Below are positions 8,458 through 17,265 of a stretch of 64,000 nucleotides of DNA, one piece after another. Made by a program: the position numbers and the translations under genes. Position 1 is the first letter of the stretch. Each line of letters opens with the position of its first letter. Under the pieces are notes generated by a model. It saw only the letters and a list, made by a program, of their open reading frames with translations. It searched no databases and was not told where the DNA came from. The DNA is from an uncultured Fluviicola sp. (GTDB lineage Bacteria > Bacteroidota > Bacteroidia > Flavobacteriales_D > Crocinitomicaceae): contig CAJVYC010000013.1 of NCBI GenBank assembly GCA_913009205.1, positions 1 through 64,000 of the forward strand. Direction: 5' to 3'.

Positions 8458-10518
8458 ATGTCAAAAGATAAATACACCGTTTGTGCGGCCTTGCCATATG
8501 CAAATGGACCCCTTCATTTAGGACACGTAGCAGGAGTCTACCTTCCCTCAGATATTTTCACAAGATTTCTACGCATGAACGACCACGATGTCGCATTCAT
8601 TTGCGGTAGTGATGAACACGGTGCAGCAATCACATTGCGCGCTAAATCGGAGGGAACGACGCCCAGGGCTATTGTCGATAAGTACAACAAAATTATTGGT
8701 GATGCTTTCAAAGATTTCGATATCTCATTCGATATTTTTCATAGAACGTCTTCTAAAATTCATCAGGAAACTGCGCAAGACTTCTTTAAAGTACTGAATG
8801 AAAAAGCCCACTTTACGAAAGATACGAGTGAACAATATTATGACGAAGAATACGATCAATTCCTTGCCGATAGATACATTACGGGAGATTGTCCAAATTG
8901 TAAACACGCCAATGCATATGGAGATCAATGTGAGAACTGCGGTTCTGCGCTGAGTCCAACGGAATTGATTAATCCAAAATCAACCTTAAGTGGGAAAATG
9001 CCCGTGATGAGAACGACTTCTCACTGGTATTTGCCAATGGAGCGACACGAGAATTGGTTGAAAGAATGGATCAAAAAGGGAACATTAGATGGTGTTCCAC
9101 ATCACGATGCTTCGAAATGGAGAAATCAGGTTACTGGACAATGCATGTCTTGGATCGACAACGGACTTCGACCTAGAGCAATGACGCGTGATTTAGATTG
9201 GGGAGTGAAAGTTCCTATTGAAGGAGGCGATGGCAAAGTACTTTACGTTTGGCTAGATGCTCCAATTGGATACATTTCTGCAACAAAACAATGGGCGCTT
9301 GACAACAACAAAGATTGGAAAGATTACTGGACAGGAGATCGTAAACTAATCCACTTTATTGGAAAAGATAACATTGTATTTCACGCAATTATTTTTCCGA
9401 TTTTACTGAAAGCACATGAAGGACTTATTCTTCCGGACAACGTTCCTGCCTACGAATTCTTGAATTTAGAAGGAGACAAATTTTCTACATCAAGAAATTG
9501 GGCGGTTTGGTTGCACGAATACATTGAGGCGTACCCAGATAAAATTGATGAATTGAAATACGTTTTGACATCAATTGCACCGGAAACAAAAGACAGCGAG
9601 TTTACTTGGAAAGAATACCAAACGCGTATCAATAGCGAATTGGCAAATATCCTTGGAAACTTTGTAAATAGAGCTTTGGTTCTTACGCAGAAGTATTACG
9701 ATGGAAGTGTTCCTGCACTCGGTGAATTAACCGATTCTGATAAAGATGTTATTGCACAAATGGAAGCAATTCCTGTCAATATTTCAAAGCTAGTTTACGA
9801 TTATAAATTAAGAGAAGCTCAAGCTGAGGCCATGAAACTGGCCCGACTTGGAAACGAATATTTAGCGGAAACGGAGCCATGGAAAATGGTGAAAGATCCA
9901 GCAAATACTGAACGTGTTGCAACAATAATGAACATTGCACTGCAAATTACAGCAAACTTAAGTATTGTTCTGCAACCTTTCTTGCCAGCTACAGCTACAA
10001 AACTTTCTGAGTTCCTTGATTTCCAAACATCGGATTGGAGCCAAGCCGGTAATTCTAGTTTAATTTCTGAGGGACACATGACGAATAAGCCGTCTATTTT
10101 ATTCCCGAAAATTGAAGATGAAATGGTAGAATTAGAAATTGAAAAATTAGAAGCGACTAAAACCATGGAAACAACATTCGAGCCTCAAAAAGACGAAACG
10201 TCATTTGATGAATTCACTAAAATGGACATCCGTTTGGGGACTATTTTGGAAGCCGAAAAAGTGAAGAAAGCAGACAAGCTTTTAAAACTGCTTGTTGATA
10301 CAGGCTTGGATAAAAGAACGATTATTTCTGGAATTGCTAAACACTATTCACCTGAAGAATTGATTGGAAAACAAGTAACCGTTTTAATGAATTTGCCTCC
10401 AAGAACTATTCGTGGGGTTGAATCTCAAGGAATGATTTTAATGGCTGAAAACGAAAATGGTGAATTGAGTTTCGTTGCTTCTGAAAAAGAATTCGGCGCT
10501 GGGAGTGGTATCAATTAA
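8458..10518 (+). CDS. metG: Methionyl-tRNA synthetase
   Basis: Charges tRNA-Met with methionine in the cytosol. The protein has 686 residues from the ATG at 8458; an upstream in-frame TTG at 8431 overlaps the -7 element and is rejected as start. Visible motifs are the class I signature HLGH (residues 20-23), a zinc knuckle CPNC...CENC near residues 145-161, the KMSKS equivalent KFSTS near residue 341, and a C-terminal tRNA-binding EMAP/OB domain from about residue 585 (MDIRLGTILEAEKV to the end). This is the long MetRS form with fused tRNA-binding domain, usual in Bacteroidota. It is transcribed alone or with the small lipoprotein gene 42 bp downstream. Confidence 0.97.
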   Translation: MSKDKYTVCAALPYANGPLHLGHVAGVYLPSDIFTRFLRMNDHDVAFICGSDEHGAAITLRAKSEGTTPRAIVDKYNKIIGDAFKDFDISFDIFHRTSSKIHQETAQDFFKVLNEKAHFTKDTSEQYYDEEYDQFLADRYITGDCPNCKHANAYGDQCENCGSALSPTELINPKSTLSGKMPVMRTTSHWYLPMERHENWLKEWIKKGTLDGVPHHDASKWRNQVTGQCMSWIDNGLRPRAMTRDLDWGVKVPIEGGDGKVLYVWLDAPIGYISATKQWALDNNKDWKDYWTGDRKLIHFIGKDNIVFHAIIFPILLKAHEGLILPDNVPAYEFLNLEGDKFSTSRNWAVWLHEYIEAYPDKIDELKYVLTSIAPETKDSEFTWKEYQTRINSELANILGNFVNRALVLTQKYYDGSVPALGELTDSDKDVIAQMEAIPVNISKLVYDYKLREAQAEAMKLARLGNEYLAETEPWKMVKDPANTERVATIMNIALQITANLSIVLQPFLPATATKLSEFLDFQTSDWSQAGNSSLISEGHMTNKPSILFPKIEDEMVELEIEKLEATKTMETTFEPQKDETSFDEFTKMDIRLGTILEAEKVKKADKLLKLLVDTGLDKRTIISGIAKHYSPEELIGKQVTVLMNLPPRTIRGVESQGMILMAENENGELSFVASEKEFGAGSGIN

Positions 10519-10560
10519 TTGTGTAGTTTATAGTTTGATTCAATAACTGAAAAGACAATT

Positions 10561-10983
10561 ATGAAAGCAATATACCTATTTATAGTCGCAGGATTTTTAT
10601 TAGTGAATTGTTCTGAGCCCGTTCAAAACGACTCAAAAGATAAAGCCAAGGAAAAAGGGGCAAAAGCAACGGCTATTAAGAAAAACAATATCGAAGCAGT
10701 TGACAAACTTCCTATACATCGTTTTCGTTCAACGGAAACTGGAGTTGAGGAATACATGACGATGCGCCAAAATGCCGAAGGGGTAAAAGAGTGGTTTTAT
10801 TCATCTGCGGCAAATCCGAAAGATGTAAAATTGGGTGTTACTTCAAAAAACGGAAAACACGCTGTTTGTTTTATGAGCAAACCGCAAGTGCTGTATGTCC
10901 TAGATCTAGACGATTGTGGTTTTATGCTTACGGATGAAGAAGGTGAAACGCAATGGTATCGACAAGTTGAACCGGAATGTTAG
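10561..10983 (+). CDS. Small lipoprotein of unknown function
   Basis: 140 residues. The N-terminus (MKAIYLFIVAGFLLVNC) is a lipoprotein signal with lipobox LVNC, so it is expected to be anchored in a membrane after cleavage before Cys17. A Lys/Ala-rich linker follows, then a domain with two internal cysteines and a final EPEC. No family is recognised. It follows metG by 42 bp on the same strand and may be cotranscribed. Confidence 0.75.
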   Translation: MKAIYLFIVAGFLLVNCSEPVQNDSKDKAKEKGAKATAIKKNNIEAVDKLPIHRFRSTETGVEEYMTMRQNAEGVKEWFYSSAANPKDVKLGVTSKNGKHAVCFMSKPQVLYVLDLDDCGFMLTDEEGETQWYRQVEPEC

Positions 10984-10984
10984 A

Positions 10985-11024
10985 GTCGATCTTTCGACTG
11001 TTCGATTTCTCGATTGTTCGAAAT
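10985..11024 (+). repeat. Short TTCGATT-rich intergenic repeat
   Basis: The spacer holds repeated short words: GTCGATCTTTCGACTG, then TTCGATTTC and TCGATTGTTCGAA. Similar TTCGATT words recur near 41850 and 42670. GTCGA...TCGAC forms a small hairpin. Function unknown. Confidence 0.45.
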
Positions 11025-11035
11025 GAATACCTCAA

Positions 11036-11389
11036 ATGAAAACAGCACTTTCCATATCTCAATTAGAAACTGAATTTAAATCCTCTGATTTTGTTCTAAA
11101 AACGCAACATCAAATTGCAAAGGATTTTGGAACAAGCGGAATTGAATTTACCACGGCTTTCTTTACAGCCCCGCTCTCCTATTTGGAACTAATTAATTCC
11201 GTTGGAGAAAAATTGGGACAGATAATGACACTCGGAGAAACGCAAACTTTGCAACTTCTTTATCGAATAGATATTCCACAACAGGATTTTTTAGCCCTCG
11301 CAACGGATACTGAATTTATTCAGAAAATGAGTATTTTGATCATCAGAAGAGAGGCCTATAAGATCTATTTGAGATCGGTTTACAAATAG
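11036..11389 (+). CDS. Hypothetical protein, 117 residues
   Basis: A soluble, mostly helical 117-residue protein with no signal peptide, no cysteine motif and no family that I recognise. It starts at an ATG 52 bp downstream of the small lipoprotein gene and ends about 150 bp before sucA. Codon use resembles its neighbours and no overlapping gene competes, so it is probably real. Confidence 0.6.
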   Translation: MKTALSISQLETEFKSSDFVLKTQHQIAKDFGTSGIEFTTAFFTAPLSYLELINSVGEKLGQIMTLGETQTLQLLYRIDIPQQDFLALATDTEFIQKMSILIIRREAYKIYLRSVYK

Positions 11390-11501
11390 TAGTATTCTTC
11401 CCCTCAAATTCAATACAATTTTGAAATCGTTCAAAGACATTTTAAAATAATCACACTTTTCCATCCATTTTTCTCGAATTGATTAGTCCTAAGTCTTCAA
11501 A

Positions 11502-11530
11502 TTGTCTAAATTTGGTATTCCATAAACTTG
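11502..11530 (+). promoter_or_regulatory. Promoter of sucA
   Basis: TTG (11502-11504), an 18-bp spacer, then TAAACTTG (11523-11530), one mismatch from TAnnTTTG. The sucA ATG lies only 10 bp beyond, giving a very short leader. Confidence 0.5.
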
Positions 11531-11540
11531 CGCAAGAAAA

Positions 11541-14273
11541 ATGGATAAAATATCATACGTTGGCAATGCAGATGTAAATGCAATTGATCATCTACACAAA
11601 CAGTACATGCAAGACCCGCAGAGTGTAGATATCGGCTGGCAAAAATTTTTTGAAGGATTCAATTTCGCACAAACGAGTTTTGAAGACGGAGGAGAAGTCC
11701 CTCAGAATTTCCAAAAAGAATTTAAAGTAATAAACCTGATCAACGGATACCGTGAGCGTGGACATTTGTTCACGAAAACGAATCCTGTTAGAGATCGAAG
11801 AACATATACGCCAACTTTGGCAATCGAAAACTTCGGCCTTGAACAATCAGACTTAGATACTGTTTTCCAAGCCGGAGAAGAAATTGGTGCCGGGCCGACA
11901 ACACTTCGTGCAATTATCGCCGATTTAGAAAATAACTACTGCCAATCAATCGGAATTGAGTTCACTTACATGAGAGAGCCCGATTCTATTGCTTGGTTCA
12001 AAAATCATATTGAGCTGAAGAACAGACCTCAGTATGACGCATCCAAGAAAAAAGAAATTTATAGAAAACTGGCAATCACAGCTGGTTTCGAATCATTCCT
12101 TGGGAAGAAGTTTGTTGGACAAAAAAGATTCTCGGTCGAAGGACTTGAGGTTTTGGTTCCAGCACTTGACGCCTTGGTTCAAAAAGGAGCAGACAATGGC
12201 GTTGAACAATTCGTTGTTGGAATGGCACACCGTGGTCGATTGAATACCTTGACGAATGTTTTCGAAAAAAGACCGCGCGATATCTTTTCTGAATTTGAAG
12301 GAAAAGAATTTGAAATTGACGAGCGTTTTGACGGAGATGTTAAGTACCACCAAGGCTTCACTTCTTTTGTGAAATCTGAAAACGGGAAAGACTTAACACT
12401 AACTCTATCTCCTAACCCCTCTCACTTAGAAGCTGTAGATCCTGTTGTTGAAGGAATTACAAGAGCAAAAGTAGAAGATGCGTTAGGCAACGACTTCAAG
12501 AAAATTTGTCCCGTATTGATTCATGGAGATGCTGCAATTGCAGGTCAAGGTGTTGTTTATGAGGTGATACAAATGGCCCAATTGGACGGATACAAAACGG
12601 GAGGAACAATTCATATCGTTACGAACAACCAAGTTGGATTTACAACAAATTATAAAGACGGACGTTCGTCAACATACTGTACAGATGTTGCAAAAACAAC
12701 ACGATGTCCAGTTTTCCATGTGAATGCAGACGACGTAGAAGCTGTTGTTCAGGTTATGGAAATGGCGATGGAATACCGTCAGCACTTTGGTGACGACATT
12801 TTTATCGATTTATTAGGATATAGAAAATACGGACACAACGAAGGCGATGAGCCTAAGTTTACGCAACCGAATTTGTACAATTTAATTGCAAAACACCCGA
12901 ATCCAAGAGACATATATTTAAGTCAATTGTTAGCGGAAGGTGTCATGACAAATGACGAAGCGAAGAAAGTTTCTGATGATTACAATGAATTCTTAGAAAA
13001 AGAATTCACAGAGTCTAGAAAGCGTGAAAAAGCACTTGTCTATGACTTCTTAAGTGATTCTTGGGAAGGATTTAGATCTGGAACTGAAGAAGATTTCATT
13101 ACTTCTCCAGAAACTGGAGTGTCTAAGAAAAAGTTAGCAGATCTTGGTAAAAAGCTCTCTACGCTTCCAGAAGGGAAAAAATACTTCAGAAAAATTTCAA
13201 AGATTTTTAAAGAGCGTTTGGAAGGAATTCAAGAAGGAAAAATGGATTGGGGAGCAGCAGAGATGTTGGCTTACGCTTCTTTGTTAGACGAAGGGCATCC
13301 CGTTCGTGTTTCAGGACAAGATGTTGAGCGCGGAACATTCTCTCACCGTCACGCTGTTGTAAAAACAGAAGACACAGAGGAGGAAATCATCACCTTGAAT
13401 TTACTTTCGGAGACACAAGCACCATTTACAATATACAATTCATTCTTGTCAGAATACGGCGTACTTGGATTTGAATACGGATACTCATTGGCGACACCAA
13501 ATGGTTTAACAATTTGGGAAGCACAATTTGGAGATTTTTACAACGGAGCCCAAATTATGGTCGATCAATTTATCACCGCAGGAGAAGACAAATGGTCAAC
13601 TCAAAGTGGATTGGTAATGCTACTTCCTCATGGTTACGAAGGACAAGGAGCTGAGCACTCAAGTGGCAGAATGGAGCGATTCTTGCAACAATGTGCGGAT
13701 TTGAATATCCAAGTTGTGAATACTTCAACGCCAGCGAATCACTTCCACGTTTTGAGAAGACAAATGAAAAGAGAGTTCAGAAAACCATTGGTTGTCTTCT
13801 CTCCAAAAATGCTTTTACGCCACCCAAGAGCAACTTCATCTTTAGATGAAATGTCGAAAGGTAGCTTCCAAGAAGTATTGGATGATCCAAAAGCAAAAGT
13901 GGCAAACGTTGATACGGTTGTTCTCTGTTCAGGTAAATTCTACTACGAAGCAACGGAAAAAGCAAAAGAATTTGACGCTGAAAACATGGCCTTTATTCGT
14001 GTTGAACAATTATACCCATTACCAAAAACACAGATCGATGCGATTTTAAAGAAGTATAAAAATGCGAAGAACATTTTGTGGGCGCAAGAAGAGCCGTCAA
14101 ATATGGGAGCATGGACATACATGGCAATGGAATTAAGAAAATTGAACCTTACAGGCATTTACAGAAGACCATCCGCTGCAGCCGCTGAAGGATCACATGA
14201 TTTGCACAAAAGAAGGTTGGAGCGTTTGTACGGCGAATTGTTTGCATACGCGAAAACGAAAGTTGAAGCTTAA
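11541..14273 (+). CDS. sucA: 2-oxoglutarate dehydrogenase E1 component
   Basis: Thiamine-diphosphate-dependent decarboxylase that starts conversion of 2-oxoglutarate to succinyl-CoA in the TCA cycle. 910 residues, normal for the family. The N-terminal segment (SYVGNADVNAIDHLHKQY) is the conserved E2-docking arm. The TPP region carries HGDAAIAGQGVVYE and NNQVGFTT near residues 330-370; the transketolase-like middle domain includes MLLPHGYEGQGAEHSSGR near residue 695. The E2 gene sucB follows 66 bp downstream. The E3 gene (lpd) is not in the window and is presumably shared from another locus. Confidence 0.97.
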   Translation: MDKISYVGNADVNAIDHLHKQYMQDPQSVDIGWQKFFEGFNFAQTSFEDGGEVPQNFQKEFKVINLINGYRERGHLFTKTNPVRDRRTYTPTLAIENFGLEQSDLDTVFQAGEEIGAGPTTLRAIIADLENNYCQSIGIEFTYMREPDSIAWFKNHIELKNRPQYDASKKKEIYRKLAITAGFESFLGKKFVGQKRFSVEGLEVLVPALDALVQKGADNGVEQFVVGMAHRGRLNTLTNVFEKRPRDIFSEFEGKEFEIDERFDGDVKYHQGFTSFVKSENGKDLTLTLSPNPSHLEAVDPVVEGITRAKVEDALGNDFKKICPVLIHGDAAIAGQGVVYEVIQMAQLDGYKTGGTIHIVTNNQVGFTTNYKDGRSSTYCTDVAKTTRCPVFHVNADDVEAVVQVMEMAMEYRQHFGDDIFIDLLGYRKYGHNEGDEPKFTQPNLYNLIAKHPNPRDIYLSQLLAEGVMTNDEAKKVSDDYNEFLEKEFTESRKREKALVYDFLSDSWEGFRSGTEEDFITSPETGVSKKKLADLGKKLSTLPEGKKYFRKISKIFKERLEGIQEGKMDWGAAEMLAYASLLDEGHPVRVSGQDVERGTFSHRHAVVKTEDTEEEIITLNLLSETQAPFTIYNSFLSEYGVLGFEYGYSLATPNGLTIWEAQFGDFYNGAQIMVDQFITAGEDKWSTQSGLVMLLPHGYEGQGAEHSSGRMERFLQQCADLNIQVVNTSTPANHFHVLRRQMKREFRKPLVVFSPKMLLRHPRATSSLDEMSKGSFQEVLDDPKAKVANVDTVVLCSGKFYYEATEKAKEFDAENMAFIRVEQLYPLPKTQIDAILKKYKNAKNILWAQEEPSNMGAWTYMAMELRKLNLTGIYRRPSAAAAEGSHDLHKRRLERLYGELFAYAKTKVEA

Positions 14274-14277
14274 GAGA

Positions 14278-14331
14278 AATTATGAATGAGGAATTATAAA
14301 TTCATAAATAAGGAATTTATAATTCATAATT
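14278..14331 (+). repeat. A/T-rich nested inverted repeat between sucA and sucB
   Basis: A perfect 13-bp inverted repeat GAATTATAAATTC (14291-14303) / GAATTTATAATTC (14313-14325) with a 9-nt loop, nested in a second pair AATTATGAAT (14278-14287) / ATTCATAATT (14322-14331). No T-run follows. It fills most of the 66-bp spacer. It may be an intergenic palindromic repeat element, an mRNA processing or stability hairpin, or an attenuator tuning the E1:E2 ratio. Confidence 0.75.
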
Positions 14332-14339
14332 AGAAAGAT

Positions 14340-15611
14340 ATGTCAGTGTTAGAAATGAAAGTGCCAAGTCCAGGAGAATCGATCTCAGAAGTTGAGATTG
14401 CTGCATGGTTGGTATCTGATGGAGATTACGTTGAAAAAGATCAGGCGATCGCAGAAGTAGATTCTGATAAGGCAACGCTCGAACTTCCTGCTGAAGAAAG
14501 CGGAACCATTACTCTTAAAGCAGAGGAAGGTGACGCCGTAGCTGTAGGTGCCGTTGTTTGCTTAATTGACACGTCGGCTGAAAAACCTGCTGGGTTTGAA
14601 TCATCAACGGATAGCGCACCTGCTGCGGCTGTGGCTGCACCTGTTCAAGAAAAGAAAGCGGAGCCAGCGAAAGCCGCTGCGCCAAGTCCAGACCCGGTTA
14701 ATAAATCATCCTATGCTGCTGGAACACCTTCAATTGCTGCCGCGAAAATCATGGCGGAAAATGGAATTTCTTCGAATCAAGTGAATGGTACAGGAAAAGG
14801 CGGAAGAATTACAAAGCAAGATGTTCTTGCTGGATTGTCTGCTGGATTTGATTCTACTGCAACACAAGGTTGGGGTGGAACGAGAGATCAACATCCTGAA
14901 AAAATGTCGATGATGCGTCGTAAAATCGCTGAGCGTTTGGTTGCAGTGAAAAACGAAACGGCCATGCTTACGACATTCAACGAGGTGGACATGAAACCAA
15001 TAATGGATCTTCGTACGAAATACAAAAAAGCATTTGCTGATCACCACGAGGTGAACCTAGGATTTATGTCCTTCTTCACAAAAGCGGTGACTGAGGCATT
15101 GCACTTGTACCCCTCTGTAAATGCACAAGTGGACGGAAAAGAAATGATCCTTCACGATTATGCGGATATTGGAATTGCAGTTTCATCTCCAAAAGGATTA
15201 ATGGTTCCTGTTGTTCGCAATGCTGAACGCATGTCTTTGGCAGAAATCGAAAGAGAAATTAAACGTTTGGCGATTAAAGCGAGAGACGGAAAAATTACTC
15301 CAGATGAAATGACAGGTGGAACCTTTACAATCACAAATGGTGGTGTTTTCGGCTCTATGCTTTCAACTCCGATTATCAACCCTCCACAAGCTGCTATTTT
15401 GGGAATGCATAATATCGTGCAACGACCAGTAGCTATTGATGGTGAAGTTGTTATTCGTCCAATCATGTATGTTGCCTTATCGTATGATCACAGAATCATT
15501 GACGGTAAGGAATCTGTTAGCTTCTTGGTAAAAGTGAAAGAGATGCTAGAGAACCCTGAAAGAATGTTATTCGGAGCGAAAGATCCTGTGGAAGTTTTGT
15601 TAGGACTATAG
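14340..15611 (+). CDS. sucB: Dihydrolipoyllysine-residue succinyltransferase (E2 of 2-oxoglutarate dehydrogenase)
   Basis: Forms the core of the complex and transfers the succinyl group from lipoyl-lysine to CoA. 423 residues. One N-terminal lipoyl domain has the lipoylated lysine in [13 protein letters not shown] (Lys44). An Ala/Pro-rich linker follows, then an E3/E1-binding domain at about 130-162 ([24 protein letters not shown]) and the catalytic acyltransferase domain ending with [12 protein letters not shown] (catalytic His near 384). It is cotranscribed with sucA unless the intervening hairpin interrupts. A hairpin terminator follows the stop. Confidence 0.97.
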   Translation: MSVLEMKVPSPGESISEVEIAAWLVSDGDYVEKDQAIAEVDSDKATLELPAEESGTITLKAEEGDAVAVGAVVCLIDTSAEKPAGFESSTDSAPAAAVAAPVQEKKAEPAKAAAPSPDPVNKSSYAAGTPSIAAAKIMAENGISSNQVNGTGKGGRITKQDVLAGLSAGFDSTATQGWGGTRDQHPEKMSMMRRKIAERLVAVKNETAMLTTFNEVDMKPIMDLRTKYKKAFADHHEVNLGFMSFFTKAVTEALHLYPSVNAQVDGKEMILHDYADIGIAVSSPKGLMVPVVRNAERMSLAEIEREIKRLAIKARDGKITPDEMTGGTFTITNGGVFGSMLSTPIINPPQAAILGMHNIVQRPVAIDGEVVIRPIMYVALSYDHRIIDGKESVSFLVKVKEMLENPERMLFGAKDPVEVLLGL

Positions 15612-15629
15612 AGTTTCCTTAAAAATATA

Positions 15630-15664
15630 AAAGTCGTCACTGAAAAGTAACGGCTTTTTTTTTG
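15630..15664 (+). terminator. Rho-independent terminator after sucB
   Basis: Imperfect stem AAGTCGTCAC / GTAACGGCTT (one wobble, one mismatch), loop TGAAAA-type, followed by nine or more T residues. It lies 20 bp after the sucB stop. Confidence 0.75.
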
Positions 15665-15948
15665 TCTACTATTCTTCCATTATCGATGGATATCCTTCTA
15701 ACCATGGTGACCTCTCTAGCATCCCTGTCACAATTAAACACCTCATCAATTGGTCCAATTTTAAAATTTCAACAAAATGCGGACCGTCAAGCCTTTAATC
15801 AAACACTTATAAAATTTAATCATCTGTTATTCATTATTTTAAATCTAATTTCGCAACCCTTGAAATCCCATGTTTTGAATGGTAAAATCACTTATCTTTA
15901 TAATTAATTATTTAGTTAAATATTTATGAAATTTTAAAAATCCATACT
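15665..15948. other. Non-coding spacer with a possible -7 element
   Basis: About 280 bp without a convincing gene on either strand. An 81-codon frame here has no family features. TATCTTTA at 15893-15900 is one base from TAnnTTTG and could serve the Omp28-like gene 48 bp downstream. Confidence 0.4.
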
Positions 15949-17043
15949 ATGAAAAAAACAATTACTCTTTTTGCTATGGGAGTCTTATCTATAGGTTCTT
16001 ATGCACAAACTCTTGTTTCAACAGCACCTTCAAATCGAAATGTGATAATTGAAGAATTTACCGGCACAAACTGCCCAGCTTGCCCATCTGGTCACTCTGT
16101 CTTGTCTGGCATTTTAACTTCAAATCCAGGTAAAGTATTTGGAATTGGTTACTCTCCTACAAATTCAAGTTTAACAGGACCATATAACGGTGGGTTGGAT
16201 TTAACTAACCCTTTCTCTAATTCGTTCTATACAAATCCATATTACGGAAACGGAGACGGCCGGTCAATGCCAACTGGACATGTTAACAGAACAAAGTATG
16301 GCGGAAGTAGAAAATCATCAACAGGTGATTGGGCTGCTCGTGCTGCTGATATAAATATGATTTCTTCTCCAGTAAATGTTGGGTTGTCTTCAACTTACGA
16401 TGCAGTAACTGATATGGTTGATGTAACTGTTGAAATGTATTTTACTGCTGACGTTATGGATGCGGCATTTGTAACTGTTATCTTGACTGAAGATGATATT
16501 ATTACAACTCAGTCTGGAGCTGGAACTGCAGCAGATTATAATCACAAGCATGTAATGAGAGCTAACCTTCAAAACGGACAATGGGGTGAAGCTTTAACTG
16601 GAACTACAACGCAAGGTAGTTTAGTAACAATGACTTTCTCATTTGACAATTCATCAACGAATTATGTTATTGACAATTGTGACATTACTGCGTTCGTTTC
16701 AACCGGAACTGACGACAACAGTGAAATCCTTACAGGAAGCGCTGCCGGTGCAAACGGAGGTAGCACTGCTGGAATCACTCAGTTATCAGCGAACAACCAA
16801 ATTAAAGTATTCCCTAACCCAACAAACGGCGAAATCAACATTGCGTTGAGTGAAAACACAGCATCTGGATTAGTTTCTATTTTAAACCTTGCCGGACAGG
16901 TTGTTTATACAAATGATTTAAACGTAGAAGCAGGTGCTGTTCTTACTTTTCAAAAGTCTGATTTAAACTTGGAAGCTGGAACGTATTTCGTTTCGTTTAC
17001 AAATGAATCAATTGTTGCAACGAAAAAATTAATTATTCAGTAG
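15949..17043 (+). CDS. Omp28-related thioredoxin-like protein with T9SS tail
   Basis: 364 residues. Signal peptide MKKTITLFAMGVLSIGSYAQ; then EEFTGTNCPACPSGH with Cys42 and Cys45 as a CxxC of the Omp28/thioredoxin-like fold; then a beta-sandwich region; then a T9SS type A sorting domain from about residue 287 (FPNPTNGEINI to KKLIIQ). It should therefore be secreted through T9SS. By family, Omp28-like proteins are surface-exposed with a thioredoxin-like N-terminal part; redox activity is inference from the CPAC motif. Monocistronic, with a strong terminator behind it. Confidence 0.85.
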   Translation: MKKTITLFAMGVLSIGSYAQTLVSTAPSNRNVIIEEFTGTNCPACPSGHSVLSGILTSNPGKVFGIGYSPTNSSLTGPYNGGLDLTNPFSNSFYTNPYYGNGDGRSMPTGHVNRTKYGGSRKSSTGDWAARAADINMISSPVNVGLSSTYDAVTDMVDVTVEMYFTADVMDAAFVTVILTEDDIITTQSGAGTAADYNHKHVMRANLQNGQWGEALTGTTTQGSLVTMTFSFDNSSTNYVIDNCDITAFVSTGTDDNSEILTGSAAGANGGSTAGITQLSANNQIKVFPNPTNGEINIALSENTASGLVSILNLAGQVVYTNDLNVEAGAVLTFQKSDLNLEAGTYFVSFTNESIVATKKLIIQ

Positions 17044-17074
17044 GCTTAAATCTTCTGAAGTAGAAATAGCAATT

Positions 17075-17109
17075 GGGCTATCGTATTTTGTACGATGGTC
17101 CTTTTTTTT
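17075..17109 (+). terminator. Rho-independent terminator after the Omp28-like gene
   Basis: An 11-position stem GGGCTATCGTA (17075-17085) / TACGATGGTCC (17091-17101), two G-U wobbles, loop TTTTG, then eight T residues. Confidence 0.9.
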
Positions 17110-17265
17110 CGATGAATTAATCGTGCAGAAACAGAAAATACAATTTCACGGCAGTTCAACTGCTCCGTAATCGGGAATTGGCTATTATTAACGAACGTTA
17201 GAAGTATAGATCACCAAGACAAGCTAGGTTTTGACTATTTTTAGAGTTCTTAAAATAGAACCGCC

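Noticed and set aside
10985-11024. Terminator after the small lipoprotein gene
   Set aside because: The GTCGA/TCGAC hairpin is short and no T-run follows; it looks like repeat words.
15662-15907. An 81-codon rightward frame after the sucB terminator
   Set aside because: It begins inside the terminator T-run, has no signal, motif or codon pattern like its neighbours, and no ribosome-binding context.
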